NCBI GenBank assembly: GCA_032123675.1
Contig: JAQBEX010000186.1
Location: forward strand, 1-50,501
From: Prado023 sp032123675
GTDB taxonomy: Bacteria; Actinomycetota; Actinomycetes; S36-B12; CAIYMF01
Direction: 5' to 3'
Length of the DNA: 50,501 bases
The notes under the pieces are model-generated. The model saw only the letters and a list, made by a program, of their open reading frames with translations, was not told where the DNA came from and did no database searches. Positions 23,013-32,292 of the stretch are shown here, piece after piece (position 1 is the stretch's first letter; each line of letters opens with the position of its first letter). Both the position numbers and the translations under genes were made by a program.

Positions 23013-24620
23013 ATGAGCGCGAGCGCACCTGAGCCCAGCCCGGCGCCAGAGGATGTCGACCTGACAACGACCTCCGGCAAGATCGCCGACCTTGAGCATC
23101 GCCGGCACGAGGCCGTTCTGGCCGGCAAGGCAGCCCGGATCGAGAAGCAGCACGCCAAGGGCAAGATGACCGCTCGGGAGCGGCTGCGCCACTTCCTCGA
23201 CCCCGGTTCCTTCGTCGAGCTCGATGAGCTGGCCAAGCACCGATCCCACAACTTCGGCGGCCAGCGCAACCGGCCCTACGGCGATGGCGTGGTCACCGGG
23301 TACGGAACGATCAACGGCCGCTCGGTCTGCGTGTTCGCCCAGGACTTCACCGTTTTCGGTGGATCTCTCGGCGAGGTCTTCGGCGAGAAGATCATCAAGG
23401 TGATGGACCTGGCCCTGCGCAACGGCTGGCCGATCGTCGGGATCAACGACTCCGGTGGGGCCCGTATCCAGGAGGGCGTGGTCTCGCTGGCGATCTACGG
23501 CGAGATCTTCCGGCGCAACGTGCACGCCTCGGGTGTCATCCCGCAGATCTCGCTGATCATGGGCCCATGCGCCGGTGGGGCGGTCTACTCCCCAGCCATC
23601 ACCGACTTCACCGTCATGGTCGACAAGACCTCGCACATGTTCATCACCGGCCCGGACGTCATCAAGACGGTGACCGGCGAGGACGTCGCCTTCGAGGAGC
23701 TGGGTGGTGCGCGCACGCACAACACCAAGTCCGGAGTCGCGCACTACATGGGCGAGGACGAGCACGATGCACTCGAGTACGTCCGCGCCCTGCTGAGCTA
23801 CCTGCCCGCGAACAATCTCGAGCGGCCCCCGGTGTTCGGCGAGGAGGCTGACCTGGAGCCCACCGAGACCGACCTCGCGCTGGACACCCTCATTCCGGAC
23901 TCCCCGAACCAGCCCTACGACATGCACCGGGCGATCGAGGCGGTGCTCGACGACGAGGAGTTCCTCGAGGTCCAGCCCCTGTTCGCCCCGAACATGGTGT
24001 GCGGATTCGGCCGGGTCGAGGGTCACTCCGTCGGGATCGTTGCCAACCAGCCGATGCAGTTCGCCGGCACCCTGGACATCGATGCCTCGGAGAAGGCCGC
24101 ACGATTCGTGCGCACCTGCGACGCGTTCAACATCCCGGTGATCACCTTCGTCGACGTCCCGGGCTTCCTGCCCGGCACCTCCCAGGAGTGGGACGGAATC
24201 ATCCGGCGCGGCGCCAAGCTCATCTACGCCTATGTCGAGGCCACCGTCCCGAAGGTCACGGTGATCACCCGCAAGGCCTACGGAGGCGCCTACGTCGTCA
24301 TGGGCTCCAAGCACCTGGGCGGTGACGTCAACATCGCCTGGCCGACCGGCCAGATCGCCGTGATGGGTGCCCAGGGCGCAGTGAGCATCCTGTACCGCAA
24401 GGAGCTGGCCGCAGCTGAGGACCCGGCCGCGACCCGGGCCGAGCTCGAGGCCGAGTACAACCTGCAGCTGGCCAACCCGTACCTGGCCGGGGAGCGTGGC
24501 TACATCGACCGCGTGATCCTGCCGCACGAGACCCGCGCGCAAGTCACCCAGGCCCTGCGCGTCCTGCGCAACAAGCGCGAGACGCTGCCCCCGAAGAAGC
24601 ACGGGAACATCCCGCTGTGA
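23013..24620 (+). CDS. Acyl-CoA carboxylase beta subunit (carboxyltransferase, propionyl/acetyl-CoA)
   Basis: 535 residues, full length for the AccD5/PccB family. It moves the carboxyl group from carboxybiotin to acetyl- or propionyl-CoA. Seen: GKMTARERLRHFLDPGSFVE, the crotonase-like N-domain with FTVFGGSLGEVFGEKI, GGARIQEGV, the first oxyanion region MGPCAGGAVYSPA, and the C-domain with FVDVPGFLPGTSQEW, RKAYGGAYVVMGSKHLGGD and a C-terminal NKRETLPPKKHGNIPL. ATG 23013 follows AGGAGAGGGACGAG. The epsilon subunit gene overlaps the stop, which makes this an actinobacterial long-chain or propionyl-CoA type complex. Confidence 0.93.
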   Translation: MSASAPEPSPAPEDVDLTTTSGKIADLEHRRHEAVLAGKAARIEKQHAKGKMTARERLRHFLDPGSFVELDELAKHRSHNFGGQRNRPYGDGVVTGYGTINGRSVCVFAQDFTVFGGSLGEVFGEKIIKVMDLALRNGWPIVGINDSGGARIQEGVVSLAIYGEIFRRNVHASGVIPQISLIMGPCAGGAVYSPAITDFTVMVDKTSHMFITGPDVIKTVTGEDVAFEELGGARTHNTKSGVAHYMGEDEHDALEYVRALLSYLPANNLERPPVFGEEADLEPTETDLALDTLIPDSPNQPYDMHRAIEAVLDDEEFLEVQPLFAPNMVCGFGRVEGHSVGIVANQPMQFAGTLDIDASEKAARFVRTCDAFNIPVITFVDVPGFLPGTSQEWDGIIRRGAKLIYAYVEATVPKVTVITRKAYGGAYVVMGSKHLGGDVNIAWPTGQIAVMGAQGAVSILYRKELAAAEDPAATRAELEAEYNLQLANPYLAGERGYIDRVILPHETRAQVTQALRVLRNKRETLPPKKHGNIPL

Positions 24621-24835
24621 GCACCGAGGAGCACCCCCCGACGCTGCGGATCGTCCGCGGGGACCCGACGCCCGAGGAGATCGCAGCTCTGGTCGCCGTC
24701 CTGTCAGCGGCGTCCGGCGGCGAGGCACCCGACGAGGAGCCTGCGGGCCACGGATCGCAGTGGGCGCCGCCTGCCCGGCTGATGCGTCCTGCGATGTCCA
24801 CGTCGGGTTGGTGGGAGTCGGCCCTGCCCCGCTGA
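24617..24835 (+). CDS. accE: Acyl-CoA carboxylase epsilon subunit
   Basis: 72 residues, starting at GTG 24617 in a 4-base overlap with the beta-subunit stop. The sequence has the family pattern: LRIVRGDPTPEEIAALVAVL near the N-terminus, a variable Ala/Gly/Glu-rich middle and a Trp-rich C-terminus, WAPPARLMRP and SGWWESALPR. Epsilon subunits are found only in actinobacteria and stimulate the alpha-beta complex. The position directly after the beta subunit is the standard one. Confidence 0.88.
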   Translation: MSTEEHPPTLRIVRGDPTPEEIAALVAVLSAASGGEAPDEEPAGHGSQWAPPARLMRPAMSTSGWWESALPR

Positions 24836-24849
24836 GCACGAACCACCGC

Positions 24850-24855
24850 TACGAT
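24850..24855 (+). promoter_or_regulatory. -10 element (TACGAT) for leaderless transcription of the Maf-like gene
   Basis: TACGAT is 6 nt before ATG 24862. It supports a separate transcript for the gene after accE. Confidence 0.45.
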
Positions 24856-24861
24856 GTGGTG

Positions 24862-25533
24862 ATGGTGGGCGGCGGCATGTCCACGGCCGCTACCGGCCCG
24901 GTGCTGGTGCTCGGGTCAGCGTCACCGGCCCGGGCCACCCTGCTGCGCAACGCCGGGGTCTCGGCACTCATCCGGCCCAGCCGGGTCGACGAGGACCAGC
25001 TCATCCGGGCTGCGGGCAACCTGACCCCGGCGGGGCTGACCCAGATGCTGGCCACCGCCAAGGCCCGGGACGTGGCCGGGCAGGTCCGGTCCGGCGAGGT
25101 GCCGGCGGTGCCGAGCGGGAGCCGGGTGCTCGTGATCGGCGCGGACTCGATGCTCGACTTCCAGGGCGCGGTCCTGGGCAAGGCCCGCAGCGCCGAGGAG
25201 GTCCGCACCCGGTGGGCCGCAATGTCGGATCGGACTGGCGAGCTTGTCACCGGCCACACCGTCGTCGACGTCGCGACCGGGGATACCGAGGAGCGGGCCG
25301 TGCGCACGACGGTGCACTTCGGCCGCCCGGATGAGGCCGAGCTGGAGGCCTACATCGCCTCCGGTGAGCCACTCGCCGTGGCCGGCTCGTGCACGATCGA
25401 CGGGCTCGGTGGCCCGTTCATCGACGGCATCGAGGGGGATCACACGAACGTGATCGGGCTCGCACTGCCCACGCTGCGCTCCATGCTGGCCGCGCTCGGC
25501 GTGCGCTGGACCGACCTCTGGGAGCGCGCCTGA
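24862..25533 (+). CDS. Maf-like nucleoside triphosphate pyrophosphatase
   Basis: 223 residues of the Maf/HAM1 fold. Maf proteins hydrolyse non-canonical or canonical nucleoside triphosphates to monophosphates and can affect septum formation. Seen: LVLGSASPARATLLRNAGVS at the N-terminus (the SxSPR loop), VIGADSMLDFQGAVLGKA with the catalytic Asp, TGHTVVDVATG, and SCTIDGLGGPFIDGIEGDHTN with the conserved G and D residues. ATG 24862 is chosen by the leaderless -10; ATG 24877 is possible. In mycobacteria maf also lies between accE and the biotin carboxylase gene. Confidence 0.88.
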   Translation: MVGGGMSTAATGPVLVLGSASPARATLLRNAGVSALIRPSRVDEDQLIRAAGNLTPAGLTQMLATAKARDVAGQVRSGEVPAVPSGSRVLVIGADSMLDFQGAVLGKARSAEEVRTRWAAMSDRTGELVTGHTVVDVATGDTEERAVRTTVHFGRPDEAELEAYIASGEPLAVAGSCTIDGLGGPFIDGIEGDHTNVIGLALPTLRSMLAALGVRWTDLWERA

Positions 25534-25623
25534 GGGTGGCCGCACGTCGGTCGGACCACCTCCGTAGGATGGCGGTCGAGTCGCCCGGTATCGGGCCCCG
25601 GAGTGCGCGTGAGGGGTGCGGGA

Positions 25624-27387
25624 ATGAAGAAGGTACTGATCGCCAACCGTGGTGAGATCGCCATTCGGGTTGCCCGAGCCTGCCGGGATGCCGGCATCGC
25701 CTCGGTCGCGGTCTACGCGGACCCGGACCGGGACGCCCTGCACGTGAAGGCTGCCGACGAGGCGTTCGCCCTCAGCGGGACCTCTGCTGCTGAGACCTAC
25801 CTGGTGTTCGACAAGATCCTCGATGTCGCCCGCCGCAGTGGGGCCGATGCGGTGCACCCCGGCTACGGGTTCCTGTCGGAGAACGCGGCATTCGCCCAGG
25901 CAGTCATCGACGCCGGGCTGATCTGGATCGGGCCGCCCCCGGCCGCCATCCGGGACCTCGGTGACAAGGTGTCCGCGCGGCACATCGCCGCCCGCGCGGG
26001 TGCCCCGCAGGTCCGTGGCACCGCCGACCCGGTGACCGGCTCCGACGAGGTGGTCGCGTTCGCCGAGGAGGTGGGCCTGCCGATCGCCATCAAGGCCGCG
26101 TTCGGCGGTGGCGGCCGCGGGCTGAAGGTCGCGCGCACCATGGAGGAGATCCCTGAGCTGTACGACTCCGCAGTCCGCGAGGCTGTGGCGGCATTCGGTC
26201 GCGGCGAGTGCTTCGTCGAGCAGTACCTCGACAGCCCGCGGCACGTGGAGACCCAGGTGCTGGCCGACCAGCACGGCAACGTCGTGGTCGTCTCGACCCG
26301 TGACTGCTCCCTGCAGCGCCGGCACCAGAAGCTGGTCGAGGAGGCCCCCGCGCCGTTCCTCACCGACGACCAGGTCGAGCGGCTGTACTCCTCGAGCAAG
26401 GCGATCGTCAAGGAGGCTGGCTACTACGGTGCCGGCACATGCGAGTTCCTGGTCGGCAAGGACGGCACCATCTCGTTCCTCGAGGTGAACACCCGACTGC
26501 AGGTCGAGCACCCGGTGACCGAGGAGGTCTCCGGAATCGACCTGGTGCGCGAGCAGTTCCGGATCGCCGACGGCGAGGAGCTCGGCTATGACGACCCGCC
26601 GTTGCGCGGGCACTCCATCGAGTTCCGCATCAACGGCGAGGATCCAGGTCGCAACTTCCTGCCGGCTCCTGGCGCCCTGACTGTGTGGCACCCGCCCACC
26701 GGGCCCGGGGTCCGCCTCGACGGCGGCTTCCAGCAGGGCGACGTCATCGGCGGCAACTTCGACTCGCTGCTGGCGAAGCTGATCGTCACCGGGCACGACC
26801 GGCAGCAAGCGGTCGAGCGGTCGCGTCGCGCCCTGGCCGAGTTCGAGGTCGATGGGATCGCCACCGCCCTGACGTTCCACCGCAAGGTGGTCTCGGACCC
26901 GGCGTTCGCCCCGGTCGATCCCGCCGAGCCCTTCGCGGTGCACACGCGCTGGATCGAGACGGAGTTCGACAACGACATCCCCGCGTACGCGGGGGCCGCG
27001 GCAGACGTTGCCGAGCCGGAGACACGCTCCTCGGTGGTCGTCGAGGTGGGTGGCAAGCGCGTCGAGGTCAGCCTCCCCGAGGGACTCGCCCTCGGCGGCG
27101 GGGCCGCCAAGAAGTCCGCAACCGCACCCAAGCGCGGTGGCGGGAAGAAGGGCGCTGCGGGCGCCGCCGGCGACTCGCTGGTCGCACCCATGCAGGGCAC
27201 GATCGTCAAGATCGCGGTGGCCGACGGCCAGGAGGTCGCGGCCGGTGACCTGATCGTGGTCCTGGAGGCGATGAAGATGGAGCAGCCGATCAACGCGCAC
27301 AAGGGCGGGGTGATCACCGGACTGTCCGCCGAGGTTGGCGCGACCGTCCCCACCGGCACTGCCCTGTGCGACATCAAGGACACATAG
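25624..27387 (+). CDS. Acyl-CoA carboxylase alpha subunit (biotin carboxylase + biotin carrier)
   Basis: 587 residues. The N-terminal biotin carboxylase domain (about 1-450) starts KKVLIANRGEIAIRVARACR and has the ATP-grasp glycine loop AFGGGGRGLKVAR, QRRHQKLVEEAPAP, FLEVNTRLQVEHPVTEEVSG and RINGEDP. A linker with a Lys/Gly-rich stretch (APKRGGGKKGAAGAAGDS) leads to the carrier domain with the biotinylated Lys in LEAMKMEQP (K551) and a closing GTALCDIKD. With the beta and epsilon subunits it carboxylates acetyl- or propionyl-CoA. ATG 25624 follows GAGGGG 7 nt upstream. It converges with hypE; the 57-base spacer shows only weak hairpins. Confidence 0.93.
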   Translation: MKKVLIANRGEIAIRVARACRDAGIASVAVYADPDRDALHVKAADEAFALSGTSAAETYLVFDKILDVARRSGADAVHPGYGFLSENAAFAQAVIDAGLIWIGPPPAAIRDLGDKVSARHIAARAGAPQVRGTADPVTGSDEVVAFAEEVGLPIAIKAAFGGGGRGLKVARTMEEIPELYDSAVREAVAAFGRGECFVEQYLDSPRHVETQVLADQHGNVVVVSTRDCSLQRRHQKLVEEAPAPFLTDDQVERLYSSSKAIVKEAGYYGAGTCEFLVGKDGTISFLEVNTRLQVEHPVTEEVSGIDLVREQFRIADGEELGYDDPPLRGHSIEFRINGEDPGRNFLPAPGALTVWHPPTGPGVRLDGGFQQGDVIGGNFDSLLAKLIVTGHDRQQAVERSRRALAEFEVDGIATALTFHRKVVSDPAFAPVDPAEPFAVHTRWIETEFDNDIPAYAGAAADVAEPETRSSVVVEVGGKRVEVSLPEGLALGGGAAKKSATAPKRGGGKKGAAGAAGDSLVAPMQGTIVKIAVADGQEVAAGDLIVVLEAMKMEQPINAHKGGVITGLSAEVGATVPTGTALCDIKDT

Positions 27388-27444
27388 ACGCTCGGACCGT
27401 CGGCGGGCTGATGACGGCCCGGCCCGGCTCGGGGTCCGGTCCTG

Positions 27445-28527
27445 TCAGCAGATGCGCGGCAGTTGCTCGGCGAGCGGCAGGTCCACGACGCGCCTGCCGC
27501 CGATCCCGGTCCGGGCCACGACCACGCCCGGGTGCTCGGCGGTGACCGTGCCGATCCGGGTGGCGTCACGGCCGACCGACGTTCGGCGCATGGCGTCCAG
27601 TGCCGGCTCGGAGTCCGGGCCGCGCACGATCACCACGACCTTGCCCTCGTTGGCGATGTACAGCGGGTCCAGCCCCAGCAGGCCACAGGCGGCGCGCACT
27701 GTGTCCGGCACCGGGACGTCGCGCTCGACGATCTCGATCCCGGTGCCACTGGCGACGGCCATCTCGTTGAGGGTGGCGGCGACCCCGCCGCGGGTGGGGT
27801 CACGCATCATCGCGACCTGCAGGCCCGCGGTCAGCAGGCCCTGGGTCAGCGGCGTCACGGGTGCGGAGTCGGTGACCAGGTCGGCGCCGAACTCCAGGCC
27901 GTCGCGCACGCTGAGCACCGCTGTACCGTGCATGCCGATCGGGCCTGACAGGAGCACGGCATCCCCCGGGCGCACCTGGGCCGGGCCCAGGCAGACCCCG
28001 GCCGGGACCAGCCCGATGCCCGCGGTGTTGAGGTAGAGCCCGTCGCCGTGCCCAGAGTCGACCACCTTCGTGTCCCCGGTGACGATCGACACCTGAGCCG
28101 CCCGGGCTGCTGCGCCCATCGTCTCAGCGATCACCCCGAGCTCGTCGAGGAGCATGCCCTCCTCGAGGATCGCCCCGACCGAGAGCGCCAGCGGGACCGC
28201 GCCGGCCACGGCCAGGTCATTGACGGTGCCGTTGATGGCGAGGTCGCCGATGTTCCCACCTGGGAAGAACCGCGGCCGGACCACGTACGAGTCGGTCGAG
28301 AAGGCCAGCCGCGCGCCCGGGCCGAACTCGGGACCCAGGTCGAGCACCGCGGAGTCACCCAGCTCGGCAAGGGTTCCGGACAGCGGGGTCCCGCCGAAGG
28401 CTGGCAGGAACAGGTGCGCGACCAGCTCGGCGGACAACCGCCCGCCACCTCCGTGACCCATGACGACGTTGGGGTGGTCGCGCAGGGGCACCGGGCAGGC
28501 CCAGGAGCCGATGTCTGGCTGGCTCAT
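27445..28527 (-). CDS. hypE: Hydrogenase maturation protein HypE (carbamoyl dehydratase)
   Basis: 360 residues. HypE takes the carbamoyl group from HypF on its C-terminal Cys and dehydrates it to the cyanide ligand of [NiFe]-hydrogenase. Seen: MGHGGGGRLSAELVAHLFLP at the N-terminus, STDSYVVRPRFFPGGNIGDL, the AIR-synthase-like ATP site VTGDTKVVDSG and the obligatory C-terminal PRIC, which is intact. ATG 28527 overlaps the hypD stop (ATGA). Last gene of the hypF-C-D-E operon. Confidence 0.95.
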   Translation of the reverse strand: MSQPDIGSWACPVPLRDHPNVVMGHGGGGRLSAELVAHLFLPAFGGTPLSGTLAELGDSAVLDLGPEFGPGARLAFSTDSYVVRPRFFPGGNIGDLAINGTVNDLAVAGAVPLALSVGAILEEGMLLDELGVIAETMGAAARAAQVSIVTGDTKVVDSGHGDGLYLNTAGIGLVPAGVCLGPAQVRPGDAVLLSGPIGMHGTAVLSVRDGLEFGADLVTDSAPVTPLTQGLLTAGLQVAMMRDPTRGGVAATLNEMAVASGTGIEIVERDVPVPDTVRAACGLLGLDPLYIANEGKVVVIVRGPDSEPALDAMRRTSVGRDATRIGTVTAEHPGVVVARTGIGGRRVVDLPLAEQLPRIC

Positions 28528-29624
28528 GACACTGCGCTGCCGACCCGGCGGAACTGGTAGTACGCCGCACAGGCACCCTCGCTGGAGACCATCGGAGCCC
28601 CCAACGGGGATCTCGGCGTGCAGGCAGTCCCGAACGCAGCACAGTCGACCGGCTTGATCTGGCCCTGGAGCACCTCCCCGGCCCGGCACTCAACCGACTC
28701 GGTCGCCACGATGTCGGCCACGTCGAAGCGGATCTCGGCGTCGAGGTCGAGGTAGTCCGGGGACAACCGCCAGCCCGACGCCGGGATCACCCCGATTCCC
28801 CGCCAGGCCCGATCGCAGGTCGTGAACACCTCGTTGACGACGGCCTGGGCGGCCGGGTTGCCCGCCGGCTGCACGGCCCGCGGGTAGGCGTTGTCCAGTT
28901 CGGCGCGGCCCTCCTCCAACTGGTGCACGGCTCGGCGAATCCCTTCGAGGACGTCCAGGGGCTCGAAGCCGGTCACCACGATGGGCACGTGGTACTTCTC
29001 CACCAGCGGGGTGTACTGGGCCATCCCCATGACCGTGCAGACATGCCCGGCTGCCAGGAAGCCCTGCACCCGCGCCGACGGGGAATCCATGATCGCCGTG
29101 ATCGCCGGTGGTACCAGCACGTGGGAGACGAGCAACGAGAAGTTGGTCAGGCCCCGCTGACGGGCCAGTCGCACCGTCATCGCGTTGGCCGGGGCGGTGG
29201 TCTCGAAGCCGATGCCGAAGAAGACCACCTGCTTGTCGGGGTTCTGCTCGGTGATGTGCACCGCGTCCAACGGGGAGTACACGACCCGCACGTCCCCACC
29301 GGTGCTCTTGACCCGGAACAGGTCACCCTGCGAGCCGGGCACCCGGATCATGTCGCCGAAGGAGCAGAAGATGACGTCGGTCCTGGCCGCGATCGCCAAC
29401 GCGCGGTCGATGGTCTCCAGCGGTGTCACGCACACCGGGCATCCGGGCCCGTGGATCATCTCCACATCCTCGGGGAGCAACTGGTCGATCCCATTGCGCA
29501 CGATCGTGTGGGTCTGCCCGCCGCACACCTCCATGAGCGCCCACGGGCGGGTGACCGTGGCCGCGATGTCGTCGAGCAGCCGGTGCGCCAACTCCGGGTC
29601 GCCGAACTCGTCGAGGTACTTCAC
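28524..29624 (-). CDS. hypD: Hydrogenase maturation protein HypD
   Basis: 366 residues. HypD is the iron-sulfur scaffold on which Fe(CN)2CO is assembled with HypC. Seen: EVCGGQTHTIVRNGI, HGPGCPVCVTPLE, FGIGFETTAPANA, GHVCTVMGMAQY and a C-terminal Cys cluster in CRAGEVLQGQIKPVDC, ACTPRSPLGAPMVSSEGAC, all diagnostic. It overlaps hypC by 4 bases and hypE by 4 bases, so the three are translated together. Confidence 0.95.
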   Translation of the reverse strand: MKYLDEFGDPELAHRLLDDIAATVTRPWALMEVCGGQTHTIVRNGIDQLLPEDVEMIHGPGCPVCVTPLETIDRALAIAARTDVIFCSFGDMIRVPGSQGDLFRVKSTGGDVRVVYSPLDAVHITEQNPDKQVVFFGIGFETTAPANAMTVRLARQRGLTNFSLLVSHVLVPPAITAIMDSPSARVQGFLAAGHVCTVMGMAQYTPLVEKYHVPIVVTGFEPLDVLEGIRRAVHQLEEGRAELDNAYPRAVQPAGNPAAQAVVNEVFTTCDRAWRGIGVIPASGWRLSPDYLDLDAEIRFDVADIVATESVECRAGEVLQGQIKPVDCAAFGTACTPRSPLGAPMVSSEGACAAYYQFRRVGSAVS

Positions 29625-29947
29625 GAACCCACTCCCCGGCCAGGGCCGACTCCGAGGTCAGCTGCGCCGGATCCGGCGTCCGTGTCGGTGCCGCTGGTCA
29701 GGTCGGCCCCGAACTCGGACTCAAGGAGGCCGACGCTGCGCATCAGCTCCAGGGTCTCGAGCGCCGAGTCCTCATCGAGTTTGGTCAGCGCGAAGCCCAC
29801 GTGCACGATCGTCCAGTCGCCGACCTCGACCTCGGGGACGTACGCCAGGCAGACCTCCTTGCGCACGCCACCGAAGTCCACCATCGCCATCCGCATCCCG
29901 TGGACGTCCCACACGGAGTCGACCCGACCAGGAACCCCCAGACACAC
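29621..29947 (-). CDS. hypC: Hydrogenase maturation chaperone HypC
   Basis: 108 residues. HypC carries the iron complex from HypD to the hydrogenase large-subunit precursor by its Cys-2. GTG 29947 is the right start, since it gives MCLGVPG with Cys at position 2 and follows GAGGAGG at 6 nt, whereas the longer frame from 29962 would bury the Cys. The core MVDFGGVRKEVCLAYVPEVE, VGDWTIVHVGFAL and LDEDSALETLELM is normal. The last 35 residues, Gly/Asp/Thr-rich (SGTDTDAGSGAADLGVG), are an extension not found in short HypC proteins. HypF lies upstream, hypD overlaps downstream. Confidence 0.93.
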   Translation of the reverse strand: MCLGVPGRVDSVWDVHGMRMAMVDFGGVRKEVCLAYVPEVEVGDWTIVHVGFALTKLDEDSALETLELMRSVGLLESEFGADLTSGTDTDAGSGAADLGVGPGRGVGS

Positions 29948-29971
29948 GGTCGGCCTCCTCACCCAGAGCCG

Positions 29972-32290
29972 TCAACGAGCTGACCGGGCGGCCGCGACGG
30001 CCGCCTGCCCCAGCGCGAGCCCCCCGTCATTGGGAGGGACGACGCCGTGCACGAGCACCCTCAAGCCTGCCGCGCGCAGGGACCGCTGACAAGCCGAGGA
30101 GAGCAGCGCGTTGGCGAACACCCCTCCGGTCAACCCGACGGTGCCCACGCCGTGGCGGTCGCGGATCATGAGGACCGCGTCGGTGAGGGCCCGGGCCAGG
30201 GCCAGGTGGAAGGCCAGCGCCGAGTCCCCGGCCGGCACGCCGGCAGCGTTGTCGGCTGCTGCCCTGGCGATCCAGGCAGCCGGGTCGATGACCACACCCC
30301 CCGTGGGATCGACACGGACTGGGGGCTCGGCTGCGACACTGGGGTGCACCCATCCCGACGCGGGCCTCATGGCCGCAGCCGCCAGTGCCTCGAGCTCGAT
30401 GGCTGCCTGCGCCTCGAAGTCAACCTCGTGGCGCACGCCGAGCAGGGAGGCGATGGCGTCGAAGAGCCGGCCCATGCTGGTCGTCGGCGTGCAGTGCGAT
30501 CCGGTGTCCAGCATCCGATCGATCAGGAGGGCCTCGGCCGGTGTGCCCGCGGCCGCGCTCGCTGTGCCATGCCAGTCCAGGCCCGCGGCCCGCATGTGGG
30601 CTGCCGCTGCCCGGGCAGGATGCCGGATCGCTGCGTCCCCGCCGGGCAGGGCCACCGGCCGCAGGTGACCGACCCTCTCGACGGATGCGTAGCTTCCCAG
30701 CAGCAGCTCGCCGCCCCAGATGGTGCCGTCGTCCCCGTAGCCGGTTCCGTCGAGGACCACGCCGAGGACGGGTTCGCCCGCTGGGATCAGCTGCTCGGCC
30801 AGCAGCGAAGCCAGGTGGGCGTGGTGGTGTCCGACGCGCACGTGTTCGACGCCCAGATGATCAGCGTGCTCCTGGGCCCACCGCCGGGACAGGTAGCCGG
30901 GGTGGGCGTCGGACACGACCACCTCGGGCGCGATCCGCAGCAGCGCGCCCAGGGAGCGCGCGGAGTGGGCCAGCATGTCGAGGGTCTCGAGGTGCTCGGT
31001 GTCGCCGAGGTGCTGACTGAGCCATGCGGATTCGCCCTGGGCAAGGCACACCGTCGCCTTGAGCTCACCGCCCACTGCCAGCAGCGGCGGGGCCCTCAGC
31101 GGAAGCGGCACCGGCAGCGGCGCGTACCCCCGGCTGCGGCGCACCGGTTGTGGGGCACCGGCCACGACCCGCACGACCGAGTCGTCGCAGGCCACGTGAA
31201 TCGGTCGGTCGTGATGGCAGAACACGTCTGCCAGCTCGGCCAGGCGGGCCTCGGCCTCGACCGAATCGATGCAGATCGGCTCGTCGGAGAGGTTCCCGCT
31301 GGTCATCACGAGCAGGTCCGGCGCCCCGGCGTCGAACAGCAGGTGGTGCAGCGGGGCGTAGGGCAGCAGCACGCCCACCGTGTCGGTCCGTGGCGCGACC
31401 TGGGCCGCCAGCCCCTCGTCGAGTGCCGGCAGGATCACGATCGGCCGCGCCGGGGAGGTCAGCAGTCCCTGCTCGGTTTCGCTGATCCGGGCGATCCGCC
31501 CCACGACCTCGAGGTCAGCGGCCATGAGCGCGAATGGCTTGGCACCGCGCCGCTTGCGCCGCCGCAGCGTGCCGACGGCATCGGGGCTGCGCGCGTCGCA
31601 GGCCAGGTGGTACCCACCCACGCCCTTGATCGCGACGATGCGCCCCGCGCGCAGGGCTGCGGCAACCTCGGCGACCGGCATCGACAGCGCCGGACCGCAG
31701 GCCGGGCACGCCGTCGGCTGGGCGTGGAACCGCCGGCCCAGCGGGTCGGTGTACTCAGCCACGCACTGCTCGCACAGCGGGAACCCGACCATCGTGGTCC
31801 GGTCGCGGTCATACGGCAGGCCCGTGGTGATCGTGAAGCGCGGACCGCAGTGCGTGCACGCGATGAACGGGTAGCCGTGCCGTCGGTCCCCCGGGTCGCG
31901 CATCTCGGCCAGGCAGTCGGCACAGACGGCCACGTCAGCTGGGATCGAGGTGGTCCCCGCACCGTGGGCGCTTGCGATGATCAGGAAGGTCGGGCGACCT
32001 GCCCGGGCCCCCGGGGCACCCTCGACCGCGGCACCCGCGCGCTCCACGGGCATGGCCTCGACCTGGATCTCGTGGATGACCGCAAGCGGAGGGGCTTGCT
32101 CGCGCACCCGCCGCTGCAGCTCGTCGAGTGCCTCCGGGGTGCCCTGGGCCTCGATGTGCACCCCGTCGGGGCCGTTGCCGACGAAGCCCCCGAGACCCAG
32201 CGCGGTGGCCTGGGCGTGCACGAACGGCCGGAAGCCGACCCCCTGCACAACCCCCGCCACCCGAAGGCGCCGTCGGGCCTGAACACTCAT
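29972..32290 (-). CDS. hypF: Carbamoyltransferase HypF
   Basis: 772 residues, normal length. HypF makes carbamoyl adenylate from carbamoyl phosphate and passes it to HypE. Domains in order: acylphosphatase (VAGVVQGVGFRPFVHAQA), two zinc fingers (CADC...CTHCGPRF, CEQC...CPACGP), the YrdC-like domain (AIKGVGGYHLACDAR, RRKRRGAKPFALMAAD) and the Kae1-like domain with VGHHHAHLASLLAE, VVLDGTGYGDDGTIWGGE and a closing GGVFANALLS. All signatures are complete. ATG 32290 lies 2 nt after a possible micro-ORF. It starts the hyp operon. Confidence 0.95.
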   Translation of the reverse strand: MSVQARRRLRVAGVVQGVGFRPFVHAQATALGLGGFVGNGPDGVHIEAQGTPEALDELQRRVREQAPPLAVIHEIQVEAMPVERAGAAVEGAPGARAGRPTFLIIASAHGAGTTSIPADVAVCADCLAEMRDPGDRRHGYPFIACTHCGPRFTITTGLPYDRDRTTMVGFPLCEQCVAEYTDPLGRRFHAQPTACPACGPALSMPVAEVAAALRAGRIVAIKGVGGYHLACDARSPDAVGTLRRRKRRGAKPFALMAADLEVVGRIARISETEQGLLTSPARPIVILPALDEGLAAQVAPRTDTVGVLLPYAPLHHLLFDAGAPDLLVMTSGNLSDEPICIDSVEAEARLAELADVFCHHDRPIHVACDDSVVRVVAGAPQPVRRSRGYAPLPVPLPLRAPPLLAVGGELKATVCLAQGESAWLSQHLGDTEHLETLDMLAHSARSLGALLRIAPEVVVSDAHPGYLSRRWAQEHADHLGVEHVRVGHHHAHLASLLAEQLIPAGEPVLGVVLDGTGYGDDGTIWGGELLLGSYASVERVGHLRPVALPGGDAAIRHPARAAAAHMRAAGLDWHGTASAAAGTPAEALLIDRMLDTGSHCTPTTSMGRLFDAIASLLGVRHEVDFEAQAAIELEALAAAAMRPASGWVHPSVAAEPPVRVDPTGGVVIDPAAWIARAAADNAAGVPAGDSALAFHLALARALTDAVLMIRDRHGVGTVGLTGGVFANALLSSACQRSLRAAGLRVLVHGVVPPNDGGLALGQAAVAAARSAR

Positions 32291-32292
32291 CG

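Noticed and set aside
22041..24839. Very long open frame on the minus strand opposite the carboxyltransferase gene
   Set aside because: Only the part up to 22967 (birA) is real. The rest is an antisense shadow, as is usual for high-GC genes with strong third-position bias.
24850..24861. Possible in-operon start of the Maf gene at GTG codons before 24862
   Set aside because: The GTG triplets at 24856 and 24859 overlap or touch the -10 element, so ATG 24862 is the better choice.
27388..27444. Terminator between the carboxylase alpha subunit and hypE genes
   Set aside because: Only short stems (5-6 base pairs) can be drawn and none stands out in this GC-rich spacer.
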